Shown piece after piece: positions 18,641 to 29,518 of a stretch of 64,000 nt of DNA. Positions within the stretch are counted from its first letter, which is position 1. Each line of letters begins with the position of its first letter. The stretch is from assembly GCA_002917075.1 (NCBI GenBank), contig NTMA01000069.1:1-64000 (forward strand), in the 5' to 3' direction. The notes under the pieces were generated by a model. It did not search any database and was not told the DNA's origin. It was given only the letters and a program-made list of their open reading frames with translations. A program made the translations under genes and the position numbers. The DNA is from Hawksworthiomyces lignivorus. Lineage: Eukaryota; Ascomycota; Sordariomycetes; Ophiostomatales; Ophiostomataceae.

Positions 18641-21421
18641 TCACGCATGGCTAAAGATCAAAGGTACAACGGCTGAGTTGCTCTCCATGCTGTGATGATG
18701 GTAGTAATCCCCAGCTGCTGCGGCTGAAGAGACAGGGCCTCCAGATAGGATAGAGAGGGGTTCGCCAAAGAGCCGCTCTCTAAGGCGTAGGCCGCTCAGT
18801 AGCGACATAGCCGTCGTGTTGTTGTTGTTGTCAAAGCCCACGCCAAAGCGGGAATTGCTGATCGGTGCTCCCCCGGTTGCCATAGATAAGGACACCGATG
18901 CGGCGGCAGCGGCCGCCGTAGCCGCTGTCGCTGCCGCTGCCATCTGCGCCGTTTCGCGGCCCATGCGCCGGTTGAATTCACGGCTTAGCTTGGTTAAGAC
19001 AGCTTCTTTGGCCTTTTTGAGCGCTGAAGTGCGTGCATCTGCGTCTTCAGCCATCATGACGCGCCGGCGCTGCTGTGTATCTTCTTGCTCTAAGATTTGC
19101 CGTTGAATAGGTGACAGTCCGTCCTCTGTTGCACTGTGGCGGAACGACGACGACGAAGCATTCGATTTGGCCCTTGTTAATCCAGCAGCAGCTGCGGTAG
19201 ACGATGGATCATACACAGTTGGTTGCAGCAACACCGGCAACGGATCAGAATTTAGGATGGGGGCCGATATTTTTAGCGGCGCCACCTCTGCCGCTGCTGC
19301 AGATTGCATATCTGGAAGGGAGTGAGGCTTGAAGACATCATCTTCGTTATTGAAAGTGTTACCGTATTGACCTACGATTGCAGGTCTTGGCTGCGGTGGC
19401 TGCGGTGGCGGCGTACGATGAGCAAAAGGATGGTCGTGTATAGCCAAGGGCGGCACAGGAGGAGGCCGCGGCGATGGCAATGACGTCGCTCCCGACCGAG
19501 AGGCCGAAGAGTTCTTGCGGCCGAGGTGGCGCTCTTGGGACGTCCGCGACGGCGACTGCGAGCGTGAAGTTGGCCGCTGCTTCCTATTGTTGTCACTAGT
19601 GTGGCCTTTGCCATCTTCTCGATCGGAGCGGTGATGGTGGCGGTGGTGGCGGCGAGATCGAGACCGGCGCTCTTCTGTCTCAGACTCGTTGACATCGCCG
19701 TCCGCATTGTGCTTCCGCCGATGATGTCGGACATGCCTCTTCTTGAATCGAGTTGTGAAAGTCGAGCTGGCTTCATGTACTGCAGTAATATCCGAAGCAA
19801 GTGCTTCATTGTCTTCATCATCTTGTTGCTCTTGCTCCTCGTCTTCTTCATCAATAGGAGGCGGTGGAGGCGTTCGTACGTATTCATACCCTTCATCCCT
19901 TGCGGATATGTCCGATGGCGAGTCAAGCATGAACGGCAACTCGGATCCAAGTCCCAGATAGTTTTCTAGATCTTCAACGTCTAGGTCGAGAAGCTCGCGC
20001 GACACGGCAGCAACTGCGGCTGATGGTGAAGAGAGCTCCACATCGTCAGGCGATGCAACGGCAGTTGAACCGGACAGAACAGAAGACGAAGCAGAAGACA
20101 TTCCCGTGTAATATTCAGCGGCCACACGGAAGCTCTGGTGATCAGAAGGCGGCGCATTGTCAATGGTGCCGTTGCTATCGCTGCTTCCATTTCCATCCTT
20201 GCTGTGGTTTCCGCCACTTGTTCTGCTGCGCGACCAAACATGGTTGCCACGACCAGTCACTTCGTCTAGCAGCTGCGTAAATGCCTCCTCATAGCTACCG
20301 CCGTCAGTGAGAGAGACGTTTTCAAAATCAAACTCCCGAACAGTAGTTTTGTGCCGCTCAACAAGATCACGCAGCTGCGGAGTCTTCATTGTTGCGTTGC
20401 GGAGAGTGAGACACCGCAGTCGCGGGAAGTGCATGGATTCCCTGCGCGGCGCAGGTGGTAGCGGCGACATGGGACCAGTAACCTCGTTGAAAAGCTTCTT
20501 GGGGCCTTCACAAGGTGGTGCAAAGAGTGGATCGCCTGAAAGGGCGATGGGGCAGGGTCCTTTACGCACTCCATTGTCGTCGTCAGAGAGCCAAGTAAAA
20601 GAAAATTTCTCCAAATGGGGTGCCATATTGCGGACATAGTCGTCAATGATCTTGAGATGATCAAGGCCTGGAGAGGGTCCATAAAAATCCCATGCGTCCA
20701 CAGACATGTAGAGCTTCCGGATCTGGCGCCAGCGGCGGGCAGCAGATGGATGGCTTCCAAAGCCCGGCACATGGCGCAGGTAGTTAAAGGCAGCCGGGTG
20801 GACTCCCGATAAAGACAGCTTAGAGAGCTTATGCAATGGTGCACGCTCAATAGAAATGCGCAGACTAATAAGAGCATAGTCGACAATATCACGGCGGTAG
20901 CGCTCCTTTGGATCCTGGCCAGGGCACTTGATAGTTAGATGGCGTATGTTCGGCAAGTGCTTCATGGCGTTGAGGAACGAAGGCACATTGGTCGCAGCAT
21001 GAAAAAGGGGCGGATACTGCTGTGTCAGGACATCGCCAAGCTCCGTATTGGCATATTTGGGGCGCGTCAAAACAGATGCCATGCAGGTGTGAGGTGTATA
21101 TAAGAAGCTGATCTCGCGGCCTGTGAGCGGGTGAATAAGAGGCGGTAAGAATGTAGCATCCGAATGAGCTAGATAAAATGTCAAGTGCTCGACGTGGTGG
21201 CCGACACGAGAGAGGGCCTGAATGCGGCTGGCTTTGGTAAAGGTGTTGGCTGTGAAGGTTAAGTGGGTGCGCATGAAAAGACGTTTGGTAACCAGGTTGC
21301 AGCAAGCCGAGTTGGCAAGACGCAGAGAGCATATATCCTCCTTGGGGAGAAGCTCGAAAAATTTCTCGCGGATGCGCTCTTCCTGCCAGAGGCAGTAGAA
21401 TGCTTGAGGTCCAGTGGCCAT
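18641..21421 (-). CDS. F-box-like protein with long disordered tail, 926 residues
   Basis: A single-exon frame from ATG 21421. Residues 18-50 (FFELLPKEDICSLRLANSAC) follow the F-box pattern: LP-x-E-D-x-x-SLRL-x-N, then a Lys-Arg-Leu-Phe turn. Residues 55-370 are leucine-rich, with blocks such as LPNIRHLTIKCP and FPRLRCLTLRNATMK that resemble irregular LRR-type substrate-binding repeats of fungal F-box proteins. The remaining 550 residues are low complexity: acidic runs, an Arg/Ser/His-rich segment around 580-640, a proline-rich segment near 660-690, and an alanine run near 845-860. F-box proteins recruit substrates to SCF ubiquitin ligases; the substrate here cannot be inferred. CT-rich sequence on the coding strand lies 400-500 bp upstream, as in many fungal promoters. 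The fold call is by pattern only. Confidence 0.8.
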   Translation of the reverse strand: MATGPQAFYCLWQEERIREKFFELLPKEDICSLRLANSACCNLVTKRLFMRTHLTFTANTFTKASRIQALSRVGHHVEHLTFYLAHSDATFLPPLIHPLTGREISFLYTPHTCMASVLTRPKYANTELGDVLTQQYPPLFHAATNVPSFLNAMKHLPNIRHLTIKCPGQDPKERYRRDIVDYALISLRISIERAPLHKLSKLSLSGVHPAAFNYLRHVPGFGSHPSAARRWRQIRKLYMSVDAWDFYGPSPGLDHLKIIDDYVRNMAPHLEKFSFTWLSDDDNGVRKGPCPIALSGDPLFAPPCEGPKKLFNEVTGPMSPLPPAPRRESMHFPRLRCLTLRNATMKTPQLRDLVERHKTTVREFDFENVSLTDGGSYEEAFTQLLDEVTGRGNHVWSRSRTSGGNHSKDGNGSSDSNGTIDNAPPSDHQSFRVAAEYYTGMSSASSSVLSGSTAVASPDDVELSSPSAAVAAVSRELLDLDVEDLENYLGLGSELPFMLDSPSDISARDEGYEYVRTPPPPPIDEEDEEQEQQDDEDNEALASDITAVHEASSTFTTRFKKRHVRHHRRKHNADGDVNESETEERRSRSRRHHRHHHRSDREDGKGHTSDNNRKQRPTSRSQSPSRTSQERHLGRKNSSASRSGATSLPSPRPPPVPPLAIHDHPFAHRTPPPQPPQPRPAIVGQYGNTFNNEDDVFKPHSLPDMQSAAAAEVAPLKISAPILNSDPLPVLLQPTVYDPSSTAAAAGLTRAKSNASSSSFRHSATEDGLSPIQRQILEQEDTQQRRRVMMAEDADARTSALKKAKEAVLTKLSREFNRRMGRETAQMAAAATAATAAAAAASVSLSMATGGAPISNSRFGVGFDNNNNTTAMSLLSGLRLRERLFGEPLSILSGGPVSSAAAAGDYYHHHSMESNSAVVPLIFSHA

Positions 21422-24400
21422 GACTGTAGCATGACGGTGCGGCGAGTGAACTGCTTAATTGTCGTAAATAGGACCGGCAGGGTGCGCAATCGTTTCGATC
21501 ACTTATAATTCCCCTTTTCGGAAGTAGGGTTGCTTATCTCTCAAATGACGCAGCTGTAATAGAAACAAAATGTACACACGTAAGAACAGATATAATGGCA
21601 CAAGTAAATATTGGATTTATGAAAGCTTGAAACAAAAATGTTGGAATAATGACAAGAATAAGATAAAATGCTAGATGTAATTGTGGTAATGTCTAATAAC
21701 GGCTCTCTGTGGTCGAGGAAACTGTTCCTGGTCGAATGTTCTGCTCTGTTCTCGCCAGGAGTAACAGGTCTAAGTTTGATGAAGTTGCGCCTGGACTTAA
21801 GCTGACAAGATAATATATAACAACATAAATTGGTAAAAAGAAGAGAGAAAAATAAGGGAAGAGAGAAAAAAAAAAGGGAAAAGAGAAAGAAGAAAACGGG
21901 GGGATGATGAAGAACAAGGACGCTGAGGGCAGACTTCCTGTTATACTCTCCTCAAGCTTCCCACACGATGTCTATCAGACCAAGAGTCAAAGAGACGGGA
22001 AAATAACACGAAGAACTCCTGCGGAAAAAGCCTCCCAGTTTCCTCTACCCCATCAGCATGCATGCGCGTCTTCTCCTCTCACGTTGTTTGTACGTCTCGC
22101 AGCCGTCCTCTACCTCTTCTGTCGCCGCGCCCGTCGCTTTCCGCGCCGCGACCGCGAAAAACAAGATAGAAGCAGACCTCCATCTGCAAGTGCTAGGAAG
22201 ACTGGGAAAAGGACTTGCAGAACTCCGTACTTGTCGCTCGAAGAAGGTGGTTGAGGAAATCGACTGGCTAGGAGTGACTCACTCGCTGCAGCTCTCGCAT
22301 GCAGGTCCCCCTTCTTATCCGAGAAAGTGCAAAAAAAAAGATGGCGGGCACCTTCGCGAACTAAGGTTGCATAGATGGGGCAGAGACGGTGTACACAGCA
22401 TGCAGGGCAACGTGGGGCGAAATGGCGAAGACAGAGCACTTCGCTGCTTGCACCTCAATGAGATCGAATTCATAGGCAATTGTAGTCGTTGTTAACTACG
22501 TAGACGCAAGTATCTTCCTACCTCATCTCTCGCCTCTGACTAAATCTTTGCGCAAGATATACGTATTCGACGCTGGTGCTTCCCATATTGTCCTATGTAC
22601 TCTTGTTAGTGACTTCTTGGCTTTAACTGTGATCACACAGACTGGTGCTTCGTAGGGCTAGAAAGTTGAATAGAGAAGAGAACTTCTCCGTACGAGTCTC
22701 GAACAATTTTCGTTTCATCTTTCTGACTGGCTGGCAAGACTTTGTTCCTCGCTCGCTCTCAGTTTTTCATCGCCTTTGCTTCTCTCCTCTTCTAGTTTCT
22801 GCACGAGCCAACGTTGCAGCCAGAATGGAGGGTGACCTGCGGACAGCTCTGCTTCTAGCTGCAGCTGCTCTGCGACCAGTCAACAGCCACTAGCTAGGAG
22901 CTACGGGCAAGAACGCAGGGGACACACGAAATGGTTCGCTATCGTTTACCGTGATGCCTAGCTCGAGTGTGAGGCATACTTACGCTCTATAGGCTATTTC
23001 AACCAGGTAGGGTTGCTGTTGTGTCTAATTGGACCCGGCAGTGCAAACGCCAAACTGACGGGAAATTGACACGTAGTAGACGCGGTGCGGTCCACAGTTA
23101 GTGTGTTAGCGTGCCATTTTGGCGAAGACTGCATGCAAAAAAGCCTGATGGCCTGATGAGAATAAGGCCAGAGGAGCAAAAATGAGGGAGAAAGTGACAA
23201 AGAAAGCTGCTGCCGGTTGAAACAAGCGCTCCGTTGTCACCATAGGATACGTCAATGAGTAACAGGGTAGGCCGGCCAGCAAGGCCTTAAATTTAAGCTT
23301 GCCGATAGACAGAAACATCCCGCGGCCAGCTCAGACATCACTGCAGGACCGTTTGAGCCCGAACTAAAAGAGTAACTGATGCAAGGGGCCGAGATGCACC
23401 TTTTGCGGGGGAAGGGAACTGGAGATGGCATACAGCGAGAGTGCCAGAAGAATGGTGAATTAAAAACAAGTTTCGAGGGAGAAAGAAGAGGGAAAGGGAA
23501 AGTGAAAAGGCGATGGAAAGGGGAAGTTCCACGTCACCTTCGACATGATTGACTGCCCTGCTTTCCCCGCGAAAAGTGAGGAATGCTCTTCTGGGGAAAG
23601 GAACCTCTGATCAAAGATGTTGTAAAACCAGGTAAGGAAATAAGGTGGGACACTGATGTAGCTTGGAAGAGAGCCATTACAAACCGACTTTGATCTCCTG
23701 CCCTCCCCTTATCCCCTCCCCTCCCTTCTTGCCATCCATGCCATGTGGTTGGCAGAAGACACCATCTCGGCTGGTGTTTGCTTATCCCGTCTTTGGGGTT
23801 TTCAATGCCCTCTGTGCCTTCTTTCGTTCCACCTCTGTTTGAGGTGGAAAGAAAGGAAGGCTAGAACTATGGAAAGATAAGTGGAGAGGAAGACACTACT
23901 AGTTCAGTCAACCTCCTCCCAAAACAGAAGAAGCCGGAGAACAGGAACAATGGACAGCCAAACAATTTGTTGTTGGTGGAAAAGGGAAAAAGTTTCGTTT
24001 CGCACTCTTTCCTTCACTCTGAGTGGTGAAAGAACCGTCCTGTCCATTGTTGCAGATCTGGAAACAACAAATGGCAGCCAGGGCACTTTCTCTTGTTTTA
24101 GCCCACCATGCTTTAAAAAAAGGGGGGGAGAAAGAACAATATGAGAAAGGCTGGGGCGTGGAGGCTGTCGAAAACTGGTTTCCTGCTTCTGGATACATTA
24201 TCAGCAGATGCGGTTTGATAACCATGCTCAGAGTTTGCGGCGGAATCTGGCCTTAAGCACAATGTCCTGCAGAACGCGAACGCGAAGAAGTAGACGCGTA
24301 TGTACAGCCTACTTGTAATCATCTGTAGTTATCGCTCATCGACGCCGCGTGAAACTTCCTATCACATTGCATGTGTTCTCGCCACTACAAAGACATATCC

Positions 24401-24697
24401 AATCTTGGCAGAGAAACTCGGTGCTATTGCAGCGCAGAGTTGTATATGCTTGAATTTATCTTTGACTTTTCCGTGCCTAGTGAATGCAGCTTCCCATGTA
24501 ATCATGCAAGTAGGTATCTATCTAAGTTTTTGTGACAACGATTTATTGTCTTCCATGCAACGCCATTTGATGCAAAAAGCAGGATAAACTTGAAAAGCAA
24601 ATGTAAACTCGACATAAAGAACCATGGCGCTTCAACTGATCATCTGTAAAGATACGTCAGTTTACAAAATGATAAGAATCTCATCGTAGAGCAACAC
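21422..24697. other. 3.3-kb intergenic region, no recognised gene
   Basis: Between the F-box-like gene's start and the 3' end of the zinc-knuckle gene. A GA-rich tract at 21835-21900 reads as CT-rich upstream of the F-box-like gene. Frames such as 22058-22495 and 21904-22254 look like chance. No repeats or structured RNA genes were identified. Confidence 0.45.
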
Positions 24698-26233
24698 TCA
24701 ATTCTTTGCTGTTGCTTCCCGGGCGCTCTGTCCGCCCTGAGTACCACCGCGGCCAGCTCGTTTGGCTCGTCGGCGTGGGCCTTTGTGTTGGCTCCCCCCT
24801 TCACTAGTCTGTTCCGCAGCACCCGTCGTGCCCTGCTGCTGGCTGGTTTTTTTTCCGTTCTGTGCTCGTAGCTGTGCCCGCCGAGTTCGTGCCGTCTGTT
24901 TGGGTTGAGTTTGATTACCAGAGGCTGCTGATGCTTCTGGTGCTGGTGCTAGTGCCGGACCTGCCGCTTTCTGTGGTGCCGCACGAGATGGCAGGGTTGC
25001 TTGCATCGCCTGTCGTCGTTTCCCCCCCTTAGGGGCGGCTGCTTTGGTCTGCATACCCTGGGTGCTTGTGGAGTTCAAGGCAGTGCCCTGGCTGCCATAA
25101 ACTCGACTGGCGTCTTGCTTCGGCTTAGATGTAGACACTCCAGCTTGCTTCTTCTGGTTTTTTGATGTATTTCCTTGGGCATTATTCTGTACTTTTTTCG
25201 GTGCCTTCTTCTGTGTTTTCTTCTGAACTTTCGTTGGCCCATTTGCGTGGGTATTCGCTTGAGTGTTTGCCTGTGCATTTCGTCCAGGGGCTTGTTTGCG
25301 CCTAGCTGCACCAACGGCTTGGACAAGCCCAGCCAGCTCGACGAAATGGGAGCTATAACTCTGGCTCCATATATCATCTCGCTGAGAGCGAGAACGCCAG
25401 GATATGCTTCCTCCGACATTCTGACTGCAATCGCCTCCGAAGTGATCGTCCATGCCACAGCTGTAGCAGGCAACTTGGATCTTTTTGCCAGTGCGCACGC
25501 CGATAGGATTGGGCATATAGGTCGTCCATAGTGTCGGGCAGCAGCTTGAGAGATGTCCCTCTGCACGGCAGAACAGACACGTAGATGGCGCACTGACATC
25601 ATCCTGACCCGAGGCGACCTTCGTCGACTTCGCGCCTTTAGACGTGGCTGCACAAGCAGCTTCATTGTGCCCTAGCTTGAAACATAGCTGGCACCATGTT
25701 GGACAACCAAATATCGTGTGCTCGCCGGTGCCGCTGCTGCATAACGCACAAGTCTTCAAAGGGCAGGATGCAGCTCTGTGTCCATACGACGCACAGCTGA
25801 GACAGAATGCCGCATCATCAGGGATGCCAGGGAAGTAGGCGTGAAGTTCATTCAGCTCGGCAACCGTAGGTTTTGCATCTTTCCCCTTCGGCAGGGCAAT
25901 GCTAAGCTCTTCCACGATGATCTCCATCACCTTCCCGCTGCAAAAGGAATTCCATGCGGTTCGCTTGTGCTCTTCAACAGGAGACTTGATCCCTGCTTTT
26001 GGAGACTTGTGCCTTTCCACGGCGGCCGCAAAAGCCTCAAGCGGCAGGTAGAGGTTGCAGATTATGGCTTTTCTGTTTGCAGCATTTGATCTGATGAACA
26101 ACCGACACCAATCTTCAAATATGCGATGGCCGACCGAAAGTCCAGAATTGCTACCTTTGGGGTCTTCGGGAAGCTCTGGAAGCTTTGGAAGCTCCCACAA
26201 AATGTCGTATTTTCGAAATTTGTGCTCCTCCAT
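24698..26233 (-). CDS. Air1/Air2-type CCHC zinc-knuckle protein
   Basis: Frame from ATG 26233 to the stop at 24698, 511 residues; no ATG lies further upstream in frame. Five Cys/His knuckles run between about residues 140 and 275: FCLSCASYGHRAASCP, CALCSSGTGEHTIFGCP, WCQLCFKLGHNEAAC, CLFCRAEGHLSSCCPTLW and CYSCGMDDHFGGDC. The CP-x-x-W ending of the fourth and the CGxxxHFGxDC form of the fifth match Air1/Air2, the RNA-binding subunits of the nuclear TRAMP polyadenylation complex that feeds RNA to the exosome. The C-terminal 230 residues are a Lys/Gln/Ala-rich basic tail with repeated KVQKKTQKKAPKK-like runs. The N-terminal 120 residues are a small helical region of unknown role. A different nuclear RNA-binding role is possible, as knuckles alone do not define TRAMP membership. 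Confidence 0.8.
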   Translation of the reverse strand: MEEHKFRKYDILWELPKLPELPEDPKGSNSGLSVGHRIFEDWCRLFIRSNAANRKAIICNLYLPLEAFAAAVERHKSPKAGIKSPVEEHKRTAWNSFCSGKVMEIIVEELSIALPKGKDAKPTVAELNELHAYFPGIPDDAAFCLSCASYGHRAASCPLKTCALCSSGTGEHTIFGCPTWCQLCFKLGHNEAACAATSKGAKSTKVASGQDDVSAPSTCLFCRAEGHLSSCCPTLWTTYMPNPIGVRTGKKIQVACYSCGMDDHFGGDCSQNVGGSISWRSRSQRDDIWSQSYSSHFVELAGLVQAVGAARRKQAPGRNAQANTQANTHANGPTKVQKKTQKKAPKKVQNNAQGNTSKNQKKQAGVSTSKPKQDASRVYGSQGTALNSTSTQGMQTKAAAPKGGKRRQAMQATLPSRAAPQKAAGPALAPAPEASAASGNQTQPKQTARTRRAQLRAQNGKKTSQQQGTTGAAEQTSEGGSQHKGPRRRAKRAGRGGTQGGQSAREATAKN

Positions 26234-27496
26234 CGTTCCGGGGTCAGACTTTGCAACCGCCGGCTGCGACCTCCGACAGTGCGCGCCCCCCAAAAAACTA
26301 ATTGAGACGAATTAATAAAAAGGGGGCCGTCGTTGTTATTTTTGGCTACCTTGACTTGTCCTAAAAACGGGCAATATGTAGCAGGCATCGTGTGGAGATT
26401 ACGCTAGAGACACCTCGTAATGCTGCTCATTGTGTGGTTGTGCTTTTCCTCCTTGGGCTCTTTGCTGCCAAGAATTTTTGTGGTCCTTCTGGAATGTGGT
26501 GGGTCGCGTGGCGCAGCCAAAAAGTCACGTGTAACTTCTCGACAAGTCAAGATTCCTGTTCCAATTTCCCCCTCGAAAATGAGGACTGCTTTGGAAAGAA
26601 TCGAAAGACAATCTGTGGGAACAAGGCAAAGAAAGGCAGCTGCAAACTGGAACCTGCTTTGCACCGAATGTGGTTGTTCGATCTATCTCTGAATCCTAGC
26701 AAGCTTCGGTCTGCTGCCGCAAGAGTGATCCAATCTTGCAGGCAACATTAGCCCTCGCCCCCTGTCACTCTCGTACTCCGTCCTGCGCCAGCCGCTGCCC
26801 CGTGTTTCTTTCTGCCCGCGTTCGCCGCCTACTTCTGAGCTAAGGTGGTAGTGCACACGTCGTCTTTTGGTTCTGGTCTCTTTTGCTCCTTTTGAACCTC
26901 ATACATCACAACTCTTAAAGCTGCTTGGATCAGCTTGTCGGCCGCAGAGAGCAATAGAGCACCATTCCATCAATGTTTTCTGGCTGTCGGCTATTTACAT
27001 GTCTCTCTCATAGCTCCCTGCTACCCTCGGCTAGTATAAAGGGGTAGACGAATCGAACACCTCGCAACTCCTAAATCGGTGCCTAGAACACCTCTGCTTT
27101 CTAATACGGCGACGCTTGTCTTCAGCTTCAGCGAAAAAAGGGCTCTTTCTTGGGACCTTGCTTCATATACCACCTGCTCGTCTTCGCATAAGCAATTGCG
27201 TTGAAGACGAGTTGAATTCGATCTCAAAAACTTCTTCACCCCTTTTGCCGGCCGCTGGCCCATATTTTGGTCCAGTTGTCTCACTTCGCAAATAGCTCGC
27301 TTTCCAGTCTTTGTCTCGGAACCGGACCCGAACCAGGGATAAAAAATACTGAGATTTCCCTTTCAATACCGCCAAACTGTCGTCCCCAATCTTTCTCCCT
27401 CGAACCGTCTCTTACGACGCGGGCGCCAGTCCCCCGTGTCGCGGGAACAACCTATCGGTCTCTGGCAACTCCGCAGCCGGCTCCCGATCTGCAGCG
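26234..27496. other. Divergent promoter region of the zinc-knuckle gene and ORM1
   Basis: The two genes diverge from this 1.26-kb gap. A TATAAA occurs at about 27035 on the plus strand, 460 bp ahead of the ORM1 ATG. Frames here (26392-26751 and others) lack family resemblance. Confidence 0.5.
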
Positions 27497-28230
27497 ATGG
27501 CCGACACAAAAACAAACCGGAGGAGGAGATCTAGTAGCATCCTCCAGGTCTACCACGAGCCTCCTGAGCCACTCGAGCAGCTGAGCGACCAGTCCGCGCT
27601 ACCGAATGGCAACGCTAATTGGGTGAATGCCAAAGGTAAGTCCATGGGCTGCTGTATTAGATGGTGTTGATACTGACATAGAGACTCTGTGCTAACTCTC
27701 TTTGCCCTCTCCAATAGGTGCCTGGATGGTTCACATTGTCATTATCGTTCTCCTCAAGATCACGTATGACATAGTGCCAGGCGTATCACAGGAGACCTCC
27801 TGGACCTTGACGAATATCAGCTATATGTTTGGCTCATACATCATGTTCCACTGGGTGCGCGGCGTGCCTTTTGAGTTCAATTCTGGTGCCTATGACAATC
27901 TCAACATGTGGGAACAGATTGATGACGGCGCGCAGTACACCCCTGCCAAGAAGTTCCTTCTGAGCGTGCCCATTGTCCTCTTCTTACTTAGCACGCACTA
28001 TACACACTACGACCTGACTTATTTCACAATCAACTTTTTCGCCGTGCTTGGAGTCGTTATTCCAAAGCTTCCCTACGTACGTATTATGCTATCCCATACC
28101 TCTCTTTCCACTGGCTGCGGCATAGCTGCAACACACGAGACTAGTGATTTGACTACTGACACAGCATTGTTCTTATAAACAGAGTCACCGCATGCGGGTG
28201 GGCTTGTTTTCTGGCGTGCCAGAAGAATGA
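27497..28230 (+). CDS. ORM1: ORMDL family protein, regulator of serine palmitoyltransferase
   Basis: Three exons, 27497-27635, 27718-28076 and 28183-28230, with donors GTAAGT and GTACGT and acceptors TAG and CAG; phases fit and give 181 residues. It is the fungal Orm protein of the ER membrane, which restrains serine palmitoyltransferase and so sets sphingolipid synthesis. Hallmarks are NANWVNAKGAWMVHIVIIVL, SWTLTNISYMFGSYIMFHWV, the GAYDNLNMWEQID block and THYTHYDLTYFTINF, ending LPYSHRMRVGLFSGVPEE. About four hydrophobic segments are visible. The N-terminus carries RRRRSSS, a basic-Ser cluster that fits the RxRxxS form phosphorylated by Ypk kinases in yeast Orm1/2. Exon 3 is only 15 codons and would be missed by an ORF scan. 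Confidence 0.97.
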
Positions 28231-29518
28231 AGGACAACTTCGACCGTGTTTCTCCTTTTTGTAACAGTTGTTTGCACGTGCATTTGCTTATCCATTTGTC
28301 TAAACTATTATTTTCTGCCTTGTCATTTATTTTCTAGTTTATTTTGTCCCCGTTCTTCATTCTGACTTGAGTCGTTGCTGCACCATGGACGGGCGTTGGG
28401 GCTTTTGCGGAATGATTCTTTTAGGAAACTTGCGAGAGACTGAAGGAGGAGACCAGAAATTCGCAAAAAAAGAGAAGGAGAGGATGGGTGAGAAAACGGG
28501 AAAGACGGGAAAGCAACTATAGCACAACGAGAATTAAGACCGTCTGTCTCTCACAGAGCATTCGACTCTAGATTACATACTTCATACCAGCAGCATAATG
28601 GGAAGCAACTAATGGCATCATCTTTTCAGTGTACATGTCTCTGCCCAATCGTCTTGCAATGGAGATTCATTAGTCATATATCTCTTGGTGAACGTAGACT
28701 TATTCTTTCCTAACAAAATACAATGACTTTTAGGATTATTGATCATCATAGTAATAAGGAAAGTGCAAACTATTTTCTTCAAGGGCCCTTGGCTTCATTT
28801 ACCCTTGAAGGCCATGTTCTGATGGTTCGTCACTTCTCACTACCTGGGAAACCAGTATGCTGAAGTTACTTGGAATCTTCTTGAACATATCTTTCACAAA
28901 GCACTTGCCGTGGCAGCTCCTTCCGAGTCTCTTCTTGCCCTAACCCGTAGTTGTTCTGGGAAGCTCCTGCTGGTAACAATGCTAGCCATTTTATCCTGTT
29001 TTCATTTTGAAGACGCCTACCGCGCTCCTGCCAGGTTTTTCTATCTCTTAGTTAGATTCTCCGGAGCCCTTGAAGCACTATACCTGAATCCGCATCTGGC
29101 AACTGAAGCAATTGCAGATGTATTGACTGGTCCTTTCCAAACTACTCTTCATATCATTTCAAGGCCGCGTAACCACATCACTGGTTGGTCCGCTACTGCC
29201 TTTACATAGATAAACTAAACATCAACAAGTCTTCCCAATATGAAATCAAGTTGTGTTTATTGCTTTTCTCACCTTTCCCATCATTCTCTCCGTCTATTTC
29301 TACCTCTTCTTCCTCTCTTCCTCTCCTCTTCTCTTTTTCTCTTCTTGTATCCTCTTCAGAAAAAACTCTTTTCATCTTCTTCATATGCTATTCTCCTCTT
29401 ATTTTTACGACTTGCCCCCGGAGTGTGGCTTCATAATATTTTACCCTATATCTTATGCTTCGCTTCCCCATTCCTTTCTCTCTGAAGCAATCACGTCAGC
29501 TTCTTATTTCTCTTCAAG
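28231..29518. other. Intergenic, leader of the LysM gene
   Basis: Contains the ORM1 3' UTR and the promoter of the gene at 29519. The frame at 28910-29209 has no recognisable product. The last 270 bp are pyrimidine-rich. Confidence 0.5.
29258..29400 (+). promoter_or_regulatory. Pyrimidine-rich tract upstream of the LysM gene
   Basis: About 140 bases that are almost all C and T (runs of CTCTTC and TTTCTC) end roughly 120 bp before the ATG at 29519. CT-rich blocks just upstream of, or around, the transcription start are common in well-expressed filamentous-fungal genes. This is an inference from composition only. Confidence 0.4.

Noticed and set aside
26234..26293. Longer N-terminus for the zinc-knuckle protein
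   Set aside because: The extension begins at a TTG, not an ATG; the first in-frame ATG is at 26233.
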